The notes beneath the pieces are model-generated. The model was given only the letters and a program-made list of their open reading frames with translations. It had not been told where the DNA came from and searched no databases. From Saprospiraceae bacterium (GTDB taxonomy: Bacteria > Bacteroidota > Bacteroidia > Chitinophagales > Saprospiraceae), in contig JAGQWR010000080.1 in the NCBI GenBank assembly GCA_020437105.1, positions 1-34,079 on the forward strand: a DNA stretch of 34,079 bases. Direction: 5' to 3'. Below, one piece after another: positions 9,266 to 17,095 of the stretch (positions within the stretch are counted from its first letter, which is position 1; the number at the start of each line of letters is the position of its first letter). Made by a program: the position numbers and the translations under genes.

Positions 9266-10089
9266 CGGCCGTATTCCGGACAGCGTACTTGTCCGAAATA
9301 ATACAATAAACCTACGCCGAGCATTACGTAGGCATCTTTATCTACGCTGTTTCCTCTCTGTCGGCCTGGGAGTCCGATTTCTCCTTCATTTATGCCTTCG
9401 ATCAAAATTGAACGATCCGAAAGGGCTACAGAAAGCGGTCCGCGCAATTCTTCCAGATCATCTTTATCGGCATACACTGTACTTACATCATCGAGGTAGT
9501 CGGTAAATAAACGGCGACCACTAATTTCAAAATTGAGGCTCCAGCGGTAGCTCAAATCAATTTTGAAACCAGCACCATAAGCAAGCGCTCCGGAGACCGA
9601 GTAATACTCTTCTCCTTTAAACTGGCCTTCTGTGCCAAGTGCCCGTAATTCTATAAGTTCCCCTTCGTATTCGGTGATTGGATTGTAGTAAAAAGCGGTT
9701 AATCCGCCAAACAGATAGGGCGTATAGAAATTATCCTTGCTACCATGTTCGTACGGGAAAAAGTTGAATTCCAGTTGAACGGTACCGTCTGCTAATACGG
9801 ATTCAAAATTAAGATTGCGTGCTAATTCATACGGATTACTGGACTCCGCATCATCTGCACTAACGGTTCCGTAATTGCCCGAAAATTTCAGACAAACCCG
9901 TTGGTTGAAATTATACCGCGCAGCAACACCTGCAGCTAATCCGGGGCGGCTAAGATCAAAACTGGTATTTAAGTCACCAAAATAGTAACTCACGCCAAGC
10001 CATCCACCGGCTTCCCAGCCTTTTTGGGCAAAGGAAGTGGTTGCGAGACTCAATAAAAGAGCGGTACAGAGAATGAAGCGTTGAACCAT
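9262..10089 (-). CDS. DUF6089-type outer-membrane beta-barrel protein
   Basis: A 275-residue protein with a Sec signal peptide (FILCTALLLSLATTSFAQ) and the pattern of a small outer-membrane barrel: alternating hydrophobic strands ending in aromatic residues. Seen: WEAGGWLGVSYYFGDLN near the N-terminus, which is the hallmark opening of the DUF6089 family of Bacteroidota, then YTPYLFGGLTAFYYNP, GAGFKIDLSYRWSLNFEISGR and the closing strand YVMLGVGLLYYFG. The C-terminus (RCPEYGR) is short and also typical of the family. Its role is unknown. It has its own TAATTTTG promoter element. Confidence 0.82.
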   Translation of the reverse strand: MVQRFILCTALLLSLATTSFAQKGWEAGGWLGVSYYFGDLNTSFDLSRPGLAAGVAARYNFNQRVCLKFSGNYGTVSADDAESSNPYELARNLNFESVLADGTVQLEFNFFPYEHGSKDNFYTPYLFGGLTAFYYNPITEYEGELIELRALGTEGQFKGEEYYSVSGALAYGAGFKIDLSYRWSLNFEISGRRLFTDYLDDVSTVYADKDDLEELRGPLSVALSDRSILIEGINEGEIGLPGRQRGNSVDKDAYVMLGVGLLYYFGQVRCPEYGR

Positions 10090-10120
10090 GATCTTGATAT
10101 TCCTAAATTAATTCGGACTG

Positions 10121-10128
10121 CAAAATTA
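10121..10128 (-). promoter_or_regulatory. Candidate -7 element TAATTTTG for the DUF6089 gene
   Basis: On the minus strand TAATTTTG matches TAnnTTTG exactly and ends 31 bases before the ATG at 10089. A -33 TTTG is not obvious. Confidence 0.5.
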
Positions 10129-10242
10129 GATAAAAAAGCGGTGCCCTGCTTTTCTTTTTCTTTTCAGACAGCAGCATAACGGTAGGAATTTATCCTGTGG
10201 TATTGTTTTAAGAAAAAAGGAGGGTAATTTGTTGGTGTGGCG

Positions 10243-10321
10243 CTATTTGGTCGAGGGCCCTTTGGGCCTTGGGTCGAATCCGCCTACGGCGGGATCGACC
10301 AAACCGGCAAGGCCGGAATAG
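10243..10321. repeat. Multi-hairpin (cruciform-like) element downstream of nadA
   Basis: Seen in 79 bp: an outer CTATT/AATAG pair (10243-10247, 10317-10321); a 9-bp perfect pair TTTGGTCGA/TCGACCAAA (10246-10254, 10295-10303); and inside or beside it three 5-bp hairpins with 3-base loops: GGCCC/GGGCC (10256-10268), CCGCC/GGCGG (10280-10292) and CCGGC/GCCGG (10304-10316). A second GGTCGA at 10272-10277 competes for the same TCGACC, so two folds exclude each other. It starts 13 bp past the nadA stop. It could be a nadA 3' end structure or a REP-like repeat; copy number cannot be judged here. Confidence 0.7.
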
Positions 10322-10333
10322 ACCCCTACACGA

Positions 10334-11341
10334 CTACAGTCCCGCCTTAGCCGAAATCTCCAACATCCGATCGATCGACTTCACTCCCTGCTCAATCACC
10401 CAGTCTTCCAGTGTAATTTCGGGCAACTCATATTTCATGGTGATATAGAGTTTTTCCAGCGTGTTCCGTTTCATGTGCGGACACTCATTACAGGCGCAGG
10501 TATTATCCGGTGGAGCGGGGATGAATGTTTTATGCGGCGATTTTTTTTCCATTTGATGGATGATACCCGCTTCGGTAGCTACAATAAACTCGGTGGCATC
10601 ATTTTCCATGGTATAGCGCAGCAGGCCACTGGTGGAACCTATGTAATCGGCTTTTTCCAGGATGTGGTCTTCGCATTCCGGGTGTGCAATAAACTTTGCC
10701 TCGGGATGGCGCATCTGAAGTTTGGTGATCTTTTCGTTTGAAAAAATTTCGTGTACCATACAGCTGCCATTCCAAAGAACCATATTCTTACGCCCCGTTT
10801 TTTTCTCCAGATATCTGCCCAGGTTAATATCCGGGGCAAAAATGATTGGCTGATCTTCAGGGATACTGTTGATGACATGTACCGCATTGGTAGATGTACA
10901 GCAAATGTCTGTAAGGGTCTTTAATTCTGCCGTACAATTGATATAACTCACAACGACATGATCCGGATATTTTTCCTTGAATTTCCGGAAAAGCTCCGGC
11001 GGACAGGAATCGGCCAGCGAGCAACCAGCTTTGAGGTCGGGCAGCATGACTTTTTTCTGTGGCGAAAGCATTTTTGCAGTTTCCGCCATAAAATGAACCC
11101 CTGCGAAAACAATGATATCGGCATCTGTGGAGGCCGCTTGTTGGGAAAGTCCGAGGCTATCACCCACATAATCGGCGATGTCCTGAATGTCTGCTTCCTG
11201 GTAATAGTGTGCCAGGATGATGGCATTCTTTTCCTTTTTGAGCTTTTCAATTTCCGCAAAAAGATCAAGGGTAGGATCTACTTCAATATCCAGAAATCCC
11301 TTTTGGGTTAATTTCTCCTGAGCTATAGCAAATTCATTCAT
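10334..11341 (-). CDS. nadA: Quinolinate synthase NadA
   Basis: [4Fe-4S] enzyme of de novo NAD synthesis that condenses iminoaspartate with dihydroxyacetone phosphate to quinolinate in the cytosol. Seen: the family-wide [26 protein letters not shown] segment, [15 protein letters not shown], and the three cluster-ligand regions: Cys107 in GCSLADSC, Cys194 in NGSCMVHE and Cys287 in NECPHMKRN. The length (335 aa) is normal for the family. The gene stands alone; nadB and nadC are not in the window. Upstream lies a MITE-like element, and no TAnnTTTG promoter was seen in the 90 bp before the ATG. Its 3' side carries a complex hairpin element. Confidence 0.96.
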   Translation of the reverse strand: MNEFAIAQEKLTQKGFLDIEVDPTLDLFAEIEKLKKEKNAIILAHYYQEADIQDIADYVGDSLGLSQQAASTDADIIVFAGVHFMAETAKMLSPQKKVMLPDLKAGCSLADSCPPELFRKFKEKYPDHVVVSYINCTAELKTLTDICCTSTNAVHVINSIPEDQPIIFAPDINLGRYLEKKTGRKNMVLWNGSCMVHEIFSNEKITKLQMRHPEAKFIAHPECEDHILEKADYIGSTSGLLRYTMENDATEFIVATEAGIIHQMEKKSPHKTFIPAPPDNTCACNECPHMKRNTLEKLYITMKYELPEITLEDWVIEQGVKSIDRMLEISAKAGL

Positions 11342-11380
11342 AAGTTGTATGTATTTCCGTTCTTATCGGCAGTCGGATAA

Positions 11381-11543
11381 AGAACGTGTTTAGAATTTAC
11401 ACTTCGGCGCATTATCGGCAAGTTTTATCCTGCTCTTCGTTATTTTTATTAGCCGGATTGCCCGCATCCGACTGCAAAAAATGCCTTGATCAGAACAAAA
11501 TTTGTTCGCTACTGCCTCCAAAAGCAATTCCTAAACACGTTCT
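11381..11543. mobile_element. 163-bp MITE-like element with terminal inverted repeats
   Basis: AGAACGTGTTTAG at 11381-11393 is repeated inverted at 11531-11543. The match continues into AATT on both sides with one extra base in the right arm, giving inverted repeats of 17 and 18 bp. Inside is a perfect odd palindrome GAACAAA-A-TTTGTTC (11493-11507). GCAGTCGGAT just outside the left arm (11369-11378) recurs inverted inside (11466-11475). No transposase is encoded. A target-site duplication is unclear (AA or TA). This is what a MITE or an internally deleted insertion sequence would look like. It lies between nadA and the rsmI-like gene. Confidence 0.6.
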
Positions 11544-11635
11544 AAGAACGGTCGATTAGTTCTTTTTGTTTAGCCTTTCGGCGAAAGCCGGGCAGCAATT
11601 TTTGGACGATCTAGACCGTAAAAGTAACGAATACC

Positions 11636-12343
11636 TTAATGGCCAAGCAAAAATACGGCAGGTCGTTTATGGAGTTCCGGTGTGGGTTGCTTTTTCCAAT
11701 CGGCTATATCACAGGTACGCACATATTGTGTTGGCAGGGTCAGGTCGCAAGCGATACACAGGCGCGTGTTTGGCGCAAGTGCTTCCAGGCATGCTTCAAA
11801 CATAGCGCCATTGCGGTATGGGGTTTCGATGAAGAGTTGCGTCTGTTTGAATTTGAGTGCCTGTTTTTCCAATAATTGCAGCTTTCGGATCAGGTCTGGT
11901 TTTTTCTGTGGGAGATAGCCATTAAAGCAAAATTGCTGGCCATTCATGCCCGAAGCCATCAGCGCCAGCAGGATCGAAGATGGCCCAACCATCGGAAATA
12001 CCTTAATTTGTCGATTGTGCGCCAGCTGTATCAGTTGGGCTCCCGGATCAGCCACCCCCGGACAGCCCGCTTCAGAAAGGAGTCCGAGGTCATGTCCTTC
12101 CAGTGCGGGTTTCAGGAGGAAAGGCAGATCTTCCGCCTGGCTATGTTTGTTGAGCTCCTCAATATGTATCTCGCTCATCGGTTTTGGATGATTGATTTCT
12201 TTGAGGAAACGGCGGGCCGTTTTTGCACGCTCAGCGACAAAATAATCCAGCCGATGGAATTGCTGGATGAGGTATTCCGGCAATGTGTGGTTTGCGTCCT
12301 CGCCAAGCGGAATCGGCAGCAGGTAAAGGGTTCCCGTTTTCAT
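11636..12343 (-). CDS. RsmI-like SAM-dependent methyltransferase (tetrapyrrole methylase fold)
   Basis: A 235-residue protein of the tetrapyrrole (corrin/porphyrin) methylase superfamily, closest to the RsmI group that methylates 16S rRNA C1402. Seen: GTLYLLPIPLGED at the N-terminus, the substrate/SAM loop GLLSEAGCPGVADPGAQLIQLAH, VFPMVGPSSILLALMASG, then FNGYLPQKK and FIETPYRNGAMFEACLEAL, all conserved landmarks of RsmI. The usual RsmI is 270-290 residues; this one lacks the C-terminal extension, as in the shorter Bacteroidota homologues, so the exact rRNA target is not certain. The frame could begin at a GTG (12349), but ATG 12343 is preferred. Confidence 0.88.
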   Translation of the reverse strand: MKTGTLYLLPIPLGEDANHTLPEYLIQQFHRLDYFVAERAKTARRFLKEINHPKPMSEIHIEELNKHSQAEDLPFLLKPALEGHDLGLLSEAGCPGVADPGAQLIQLAHNRQIKVFPMVGPSSILLALMASGMNGQQFCFNGYLPQKKPDLIRKLQLLEKQALKFKQTQLFIETPYRNGAMFEACLEALAPNTRLCIACDLTLPTQYVRTCDIADWKKQPTPELHKRPAVFLLGH

Positions 12344-12532
12344 GTCCACAATATAGAGCAGATAGTTGTATTCATCAATTCGGAAAATGCCGATTAAGGC
12401 ATTCCGTTTTCGGTTCAGAATAAGGTTGCCAGTAAAAAATGCCCACTCTTGTAATAAATTGGTTTTTATTAAGCACTAATGAGGTAATTGTTCCAAAATG
12501 AAAGTGGTTTGCACCTGGTAATAATTATTTAA
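12344..12532. other. Divergent intergenic region, rsmI-like / sigma factor
   Basis: 189 bp between divergent starts. It contains an AATGCC/GGCATT hairpin just upstream of the rsmI-like gene and a very A/T-rich stretch before the sigma factor ATG. No full TAnnTTTG promoter was found on either strand. An ECF-type promoter for autoregulation could lie here, but its consensus is unknown. Confidence 0.4.
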
Positions 12533-13045
12533 ATGAAGGAAGAAGAACAGAAAAAAATCTTTAATGGCTGGATTAAAGTCCACAGTGCACTACTCTTTAA
12601 AATAGTGCGTGCGTATGCATTTAATGAGGTTGACAGAGAAGAGCTTTTTCAGGAAATCACTATTCAGCTTTGGCGCTCAATACCTTCATTTCGGGGAGAT
12701 GCGGCCGTAACAACCTGGATGTACCGGATTTCTCTTAACACAGCGCTGCGCTGGGCAGCCAGCGAGCAAAAGCATCGGCAAGGGGTGAAACCTATTGGTG
12801 AGATCGAGCATGTATTGATGGAAAAACCCAATCAGCAGGACGAGCGATTGAGTTGGTTGTATGAAGAAATTGCCGGACTTCACGAGATAGACCGTTCGCT
12901 CACGCTACTTCTTTTGGATGGGTTTAGTTATAAAGAAATGGCGCAGATGCTGGGGATTTCAGAAAGTAATATTGGTGTGAAACTGCACCGGATAAAAAAA
13001 TATTTAATCGACAGATCTAAAAAAGCGAAGCACAATGGAATTTGA
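12533..13045 (+). CDS. ECF-type RNA polymerase sigma factor
   Basis: A 170-residue sigma-70 family protein with only regions 2 and 4, so an extracytoplasmic-function type sigma factor. Seen: region 2 at residues 15-85 (DREELFQEITIQLWRSIPSFRG, then TWMYRISLNTALRW, the classic RNA polymerase-binding and -10 recognition helix) and region 4 at about 105-160 (LTLLLLDGFSYKEMAQMLGISESNIGVKLHRIKKYL, the helix-turn-helix). Its end overlaps the next gene by 11 bp, a strong sign of translational coupling. The neighbour is a membrane protein that may hold it inactive. The stimulus is unknown. Confidence 0.93.
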   Translation: MKEEEQKKIFNGWIKVHSALLFKIVRAYAFNEVDREELFQEITIQLWRSIPSFRGDAAVTTWMYRISLNTALRWAASEQKHRQGVKPIGEIEHVLMEKPNQQDERLSWLYEEIAGLHEIDRSLTLLLLDGFSYKEMAQMLGISESNIGVKLHRIKKYLIDRSKKAKHNGI

Positions 13046-13616
13046 CGATTTGAAAAAAATTTGGGACGTACAAAATAACGAACCAATTTATGTTGTAAAT
13101 GAAGCAGCCATGGAAAAAACAATTATTGCAAGAAGCAAAGAGCTAAGCCGTTTGGCGAATATCAACGAAATCGGTTTGATGATCATTACGACCTTAACGG
13201 GCGGATATTTATTAATAGATGCGTATTTGGATGGGGATGAAATCTATTCCTATCTGGCTGCAATTGCTTTTATTTTGATTGGGGGTTTCGTTCTTTTTCG
13301 TCGGATTCAGCGTAAGAAGATGGAACGCAGTTTTGACCGATCCATGCTGGGAGAGCTTGATTTGGCTATTGCGAATGCTGCATATCTGGCAAATACGGCC
13401 AAAACCTTTGTCTGGTGGTTTCTTTTTCCTGCGGGTGTAACGTCTCTGCTAAATATGGTGTTTTCGGAGGCTCCATTTTGGAAATGGATATTTGTACCGG
13501 GTAGTTTTTTACTGGCATTCCTGGTGGTTCGGTTAGATCTGAAACGGGCGCACCTTCCCCGGAAACAAAAATTGGAAGTACTTCGGAAAAAACTTACCGA
13601 AGAGGTAAATGCCTGA
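13035..13616 (+). CDS. Membrane protein, probable partner (anti-sigma-like) of the ECF sigma factor
   Basis: A 193-residue protein starting inside the sigma factor gene. Seen: a short cytoplasmic N-terminus of about 45 residues (MEFDDLKKIWDVQNNEPIYV, a pattern seen in proteins paired with Bacteroidota ECF sigma factors), then four membrane segments (GLMIITTLTGGYLLIDAYL, YLAAIAFILIGGFVLF, FVWWFLFPAGVTSLLNMVF, WIFVPGSFLLAFLVV), and a basic C-terminal helix. It lacks a recognisable zinc-binding anti-sigma motif. The anti-sigma role is inferred from gene overlap and topology, not from a domain match. Confidence 0.75.
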   Translation: MEFDDLKKIWDVQNNEPIYVVNEAAMEKTIIARSKELSRLANINEIGLMIITTLTGGYLLIDAYLDGDEIYSYLAAIAFILIGGFVLFRRIQRKKMERSFDRSMLGELDLAIANAAYLANTAKTFVWWFLFPAGVTSLLNMVFSEAPFWKWIFVPGSFLLAFLVVRLDLKRAHLPRKQKLEVLRKKLTEEVNA

Positions 13617-13648
13617 CCTGCTGACTAACTCATTGTGAATCTGAAAAG

Positions 13649-13656
13649 TATCTTTG
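13649..13656 (+). promoter_or_regulatory. Candidate -7 element TATCTTTG for the RND exporter gene
   Basis: TATCTTTG matches TAnnTTTG exactly, 50 bases before the ATG at 13707. No good -33 TTTG at the right spacing was seen. It implies that the exporter gene can be transcribed apart from the sigma-factor pair. Confidence 0.5.
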
Positions 13657-13670
13657 CCGAACAATATTTG

Positions 13671-13701
13671 CCTCCTGCTGTTTGGAGGTGAAACTCAGCA
13701 G
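13671..13701 (+). promoter_or_regulatory. Leader with overlapping stems (possible pseudoknot) before the RND gene
   Basis: CCTCC (13671-13675) can pair with GGAGG (13684-13688). The loop of that hairpin holds TGCTG (13676-13680), which can pair with CAGCA (13696-13700). This is the arrangement of an H-type pseudoknot or of two exclusive hairpins, ending six bases before the ATG. The stems are short and could be chance. Confidence 0.3.
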
Positions 13702-13706
13702 ACCGC

Positions 13707-16001
13707 ATGAATCGGAATATCCGGATACTGATCTTTTGCCTGTTTGGCATGCTTGCAATTGGAAGTGCCTACTTCTCTTTAGGGCTTAAGTTTAATTTTG
13801 AATTCGAGCAATTTTTCCCGCAAGGGGATCCAGACCTCGACTTTTTCAAGGAATTTATTGCAGACTTTGAAGCCGACGATAATTTCATGCTTGTAGCGGT
13901 GGAGCGTTCAGAGGGCGTTTTTGATTCCAGCTTCCTGGCAAATTTTCACGATCTGACAATTAGCTCCAAGGGTTTACCCCATATTACGGAAAGTCAATCT
14001 CTAACCAAGATATCCTATCCGATACGAACTCCTTTCGGCCTGACCTCCATACCGGCTATTCATCTGGACGAGCCAGCGCGTTATGATTCAGACAAGGAGA
14101 AGATCATGGGGGATGAGCGCTTTTTGTACAATCTCATTGCTCCGGATACTACGGCCATGGTGCTTTATCTAAAAACGATTGGGAATATCAAGTTAGATGA
14201 GGCTGATGAACTCATGAACTCTCTGGATAGTTTAGTACAGCAATATCCTTTTGAGGCCTACCATTTTCTGGGAAGGCCCTATTTCCAAAAAGAGCTGGTG
14301 GACATGCAAAAACGGGAAATTACAGTTTCTGCCGGTATTGCAGGCCTTTTGGTTACTCTCATCATGTTCTTTATTTTTCGGAGGCCGGCTGGTATTGCTA
14401 TTGCCATGAGTTCGGTCGGTCTGGGGATGTTATTGTTTATGGGTTTTCTGGGTGCCACAGGCCGGGAACTGAATGCCATGGCAGCACTTTATCCGGTGTT
14501 GATGATCATTGTTGGTACCTCGGATGTGATTCACATCATGTCAAAATATATTGATGAACTTCGAAAGGGCTTATCACGAAAGGAAGCTGTCAGTACGACC
14601 ATTCGGGAGATTGGTCTGGCTACTTTATTGACATCCATAACGACGGCTGTTGGTTTTGCCACGCTGATGACCAGCCGGGTGTATCCTATTCGGGATTTTG
14701 GAATAAATGCGGCTGCCGGGGTGATCATCGCCTACCTGACGGTCATCTTTTTTACGACGGCTGCACTTTCTATGTTTGATGTGTCTCAGTTGGTCAGAAA
14801 GGGCAAAGGACAGGCTATGTGGGAAAAGTATCTGGCTCGTTTGTTTCGATTTACAAAAAATAATGGAAGGAGTATTGCCATTGGCGGATTGACAGTATTG
14901 CTGTTGAGCTTTTGGGGGATTAGCCGGATTACCACAAATTATTCGATCATCAACAACCTGCCAACGGGTAAAAAGATCACCGAAGATTTCCGCTACTTCG
15001 AAGAAAAATTCACGGGCTTTCGTCCGATGGATCTGGCGGTGTTTGCGCAGGGAGATTACCTGGCCACAGACTTTGAAGTGGTACAGGCTATTGACACAGT
15101 AGAGCAATTCCTGCACACCTTTCCGGGAATTCGGGCTATAAATTCGATTAGTTCGATGTACAAAAGTGTCAATCAATTATATAACGGCAATCGGGCATCG
15201 GCTTATCGCCTGCCTGATGATCGGGAAACTTTTGATCGTTACAAACGCACAGCAGAGGGTTTCCCGCAGCTTAGTGCGAATGTATTGTTGAGCCATGACG
15301 GCAAAAAAGCCCGTATCACTTCGCGTGTGCTCGATATTGGTGCGGATAGCATCAAACAACAGGGAATTGATATTGACAATTGGATCACGGCCAATGTGGA
15401 TCCGAACGTAGCCACTTTCCGTCGCACAGGGACAGGTTTGCTGATTGATAAAAATGCGGAATATGTTCGGAGCAGCCTGCTTTATGGTTTGGCACTTGCG
15501 CTGGTCATTATCAGTATATTAATGGTGCTTTTATTTCGTGATTGGCGGATGCTTATTGTCTCTCTCGTGCCCAATGTTTTTCCCCTGGTTTTGGCCGGAG
15601 CCATGCTCGGGTTTTTGGGCATTGAATTGGAGGCAGGCGTAGCCATCGTTTTTGCAGTGGCCTTTGGCATTGCAGTAGATGATACCATTCATTTTTTAAG
15701 TAAAGTAAAGTTGGTACGCAATCGCGGAAAAAGCCTGGAAGAAAGTTTGAGGATCACCACCATGGAGACAGGTAAAGCCATTGTGTTAACATCTGTAATT
15801 TTATTTTTTGGTTTTTTGGTGATGTTATTTTCAATCCATCCACCCAGTGTAACCGTTGGCTTGCTGATCAGTATGACTTTATTTAGTGCGCTTTTGAGTG
15901 ATTTATTGTTTATTCCTCCGCTGATGCGTTGGCTCATGCCAGAGAAAAAAGGGAGAATGGATATACCAGAAAAAAAGCCTGCTGTGACAGTTGAAGATTG
16001 A
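13707..16001 (+). CDS. RND-superfamily exporter (MMPL/SSD type)
   Basis: A 764-residue inner-membrane exporter of the RND superfamily, in the short, single-chain group with MMPL and sterol-sensing-like domains. Seen: a first membrane segment at residues 4-24; a periplasmic domain to about 205; a block of five segments (about 205-360) with LYPVLMIIVGTSDVIHIMSKY; one segment near 400; a second periplasmic domain; and a second block (about 595-745) with VAFGIAVDDTIHFLSK. The two Asp-bearing helices (SDVIH and AVDDTIH) are the proton-relay hallmark. Members move lipids, hopanoids or other hydrophobic molecules; the substrate here is unknown. No membrane-fusion or outer-membrane partner is adjacent. 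It follows the ECF sigma pair by 90 bp and may be its target, which is inference. Confidence 0.88.
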   Translation: MNRNIRILIFCLFGMLAIGSAYFSLGLKFNFEFEQFFPQGDPDLDFFKEFIADFEADDNFMLVAVERSEGVFDSSFLANFHDLTISSKGLPHITESQSLTKISYPIRTPFGLTSIPAIHLDEPARYDSDKEKIMGDERFLYNLIAPDTTAMVLYLKTIGNIKLDEADELMNSLDSLVQQYPFEAYHFLGRPYFQKELVDMQKREITVSAGIAGLLVTLIMFFIFRRPAGIAIAMSSVGLGMLLFMGFLGATGRELNAMAALYPVLMIIVGTSDVIHIMSKYIDELRKGLSRKEAVSTTIREIGLATLLTSITTAVGFATLMTSRVYPIRDFGINAAAGVIIAYLTVIFFTTAALSMFDVSQLVRKGKGQAMWEKYLARLFRFTKNNGRSIAIGGLTVLLLSFWGISRITTNYSIINNLPTGKKITEDFRYFEEKFTGFRPMDLAVFAQGDYLATDFEVVQAIDTVEQFLHTFPGIRAINSISSMYKSVNQLYNGNRASAYRLPDDRETFDRYKRTAEGFPQLSANVLLSHDGKKARITSRVLDIGADSIKQQGIDIDNWITANVDPNVATFRRTGTGLLIDKNAEYVRSSLLYGLALALVIISILMVLLFRDWRMLIVSLVPNVFPLVLAGAMLGFLGIELEAGVAIVFAVAFGIAVDDTIHFLSKVKLVRNRGKSLEESLRITTMETGKAIVLTSVILFFGFLVMLFSIHPPSVTVGLLISMTLFSALLSDLLFIPPLMRWLMPEKKGRMDIPEKKPAVTVED

Positions 16002-16190
16002 TATTTGAGCTAAATTTTACATGGTTTAATGCGTCTCACTTCCTTTTGACCAGGAAAAGATTCCTATTTTGTGACACAGGTGTTCTACTGTTGTGCACAA
16101 ATCTTTTGCACATCCTCTGACAATTCGTCCCTCCAAATAAACAATTCGAAAGACGGACACCTATTTTGATTGAAAACAAAACACCCAAGT
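16002..16190. other. Intergenic region before the surface-protein operon
   Basis: 189 bp. The 7-mer TATTTTG occurs twice (16066-16072 and 16162-16168), the second 22 bases before the ATG at 16191, and again at 17076-17082 before the next gene. It resembles TAnnTTTG with one base fewer and may be the promoter of this operon. No terminator after the RND gene was seen. Confidence 0.35.
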
Positions 16191-17060
16191 ATGTTAGCAA
16201 TCCAAAGGGTAAGTGTTTTTACACTTTTGCTATTTATTATTTGTAGCTCCTGTACAAAGTCTGAGACCATTCTGGTGTCAGACAATGATCCCCCGATTGT
16301 TAATAATGTGCCTGCGATAAAAATTGAGAATTACGTTAATCGTGTTTTTATCGACCTACTTGGCCGCGAGCCGCTGGATGCGGAAATGGAGGTAGAAGTA
16401 CAGCATCTTCGCGATGGGATGTTATCCAAATCTACTCGCCTTGCCCTCCTCGAAAAGCTGCAAACCAGCACCGATTTTGTGGAGGGAGATACTTCCTACC
16501 AACGGGCATACCACCAGCAGTTTTACAACCTGGCCAAAGTTCGCTTTTTGGAGGGTGTTTCAGATCAGGCCATCGTAGAAGAATTTATTCCCAATGCCGA
16601 CTCTATTGAAACCCTGCAATTATTAAAGTTGATTGATAGTCGAGCTGATCTGCAGTTTGGCAACATCCAACTATCCGAGTTTTTTGGCCGAATGATTCAC
16701 AACAATGTATATGATCAGATAAACATGAACACCTTTAACTTTGTGAATGCGACCTTTGATAATCTGTACTGGCGCTACCCTACCAATGCCGAATTTCAAT
16801 CCGGGTTTCAGATGGTTGAAAATCAAACGGAACAGAACTTTCTCGGCCAGTCGGGGAGCGATAAATTTGATTATGTAGCCATCATTACCACCAATCTGGA
16901 GTTTTTTGAAGGGCTTATCATTTGGGTTTATCAACAACTGCTATCTCGTCGGCCGGATTCTGCCGAAACAGCGGCCTTGCTAAACGATTTGGCTACTGAC
17001 CAGGATATCCGGGTCGTTCAGCGGCTGGTGATGAGTACAGATGAATACGCCGGATTTTAG
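16191..17060 (+). CDS. Lipoprotein with DUF1549-like helical repeats, first gene of the surface operon
   Basis: A predicted lipoprotein of about 289 residues. Seen: a hydrophobic signal ending in LLLFIICSSC, then a mature part with two helical repeats. The first contains YVNRVFIDLLGREPLDAEMEVEV, a pattern shared with the DUF1549/DUF4214-type domains (an aromatic-R helix followed by LGR.P...E). The second contains NLYWRYPTNAEFQSGF and ends with IWVYQQLLSRRPDSAE...MSTDEYAGF. The next gene repeats this C-terminal pattern (RFPTEAE...TSDEYYYY), so the two are probably paralogues. A TTG at 16170 would add seven residues; ATG 16191 gives a cleaner signal peptide. Function unknown. In planctomycetes DUF1549 proteins pair with DUF1501 proteins, as here; that link is inference. 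Confidence 0.7.
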   Translation: MLAIQRVSVFTLLLFIICSSCTKSETILVSDNDPPIVNNVPAIKIENYVNRVFIDLLGREPLDAEMEVEVQHLRDGMLSKSTRLALLEKLQTSTDFVEGDTSYQRAYHQQFYNLAKVRFLEGVSDQAIVEEFIPNADSIETLQLLKLIDSRADLQFGNIQLSEFFGRMIHNNVYDQINMNTFNFVNATFDNLYWRYPTNAEFQSGFQMVENQTEQNFLGQSGSDKFDYVAIITTNLEFFEGLIIWVYQQLLSRRPDSAETAALLNDLATDQDIRVVQRLVMSTDEYAGF

Positions 17061-17095
17061 CCTCTATTTTGAAAAGATAATTTTACGCCATTCCG

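Noticed and set aside
10268..10294. tRNA T-loop-like GGGTCGAATCC in the hairpin element
   Set aside because: No acceptor stem, D-arm or anticodon arm could be built around it; the hairpins explain the sequence better.
11566..11610. Terminator for the rsmI-like gene at CTTTC/GAAAG
   Set aside because: A short stem exists, but on the gene's strand it is followed by A-rich, not T-rich, sequence.
11566..12397. Several plus-strand ORFs of 70-170 codons over the rsmI-like gene
   Set aside because: They lie antisense to a clear RsmI-like protein, overlap each other in different frames, and have no recognisable domains.
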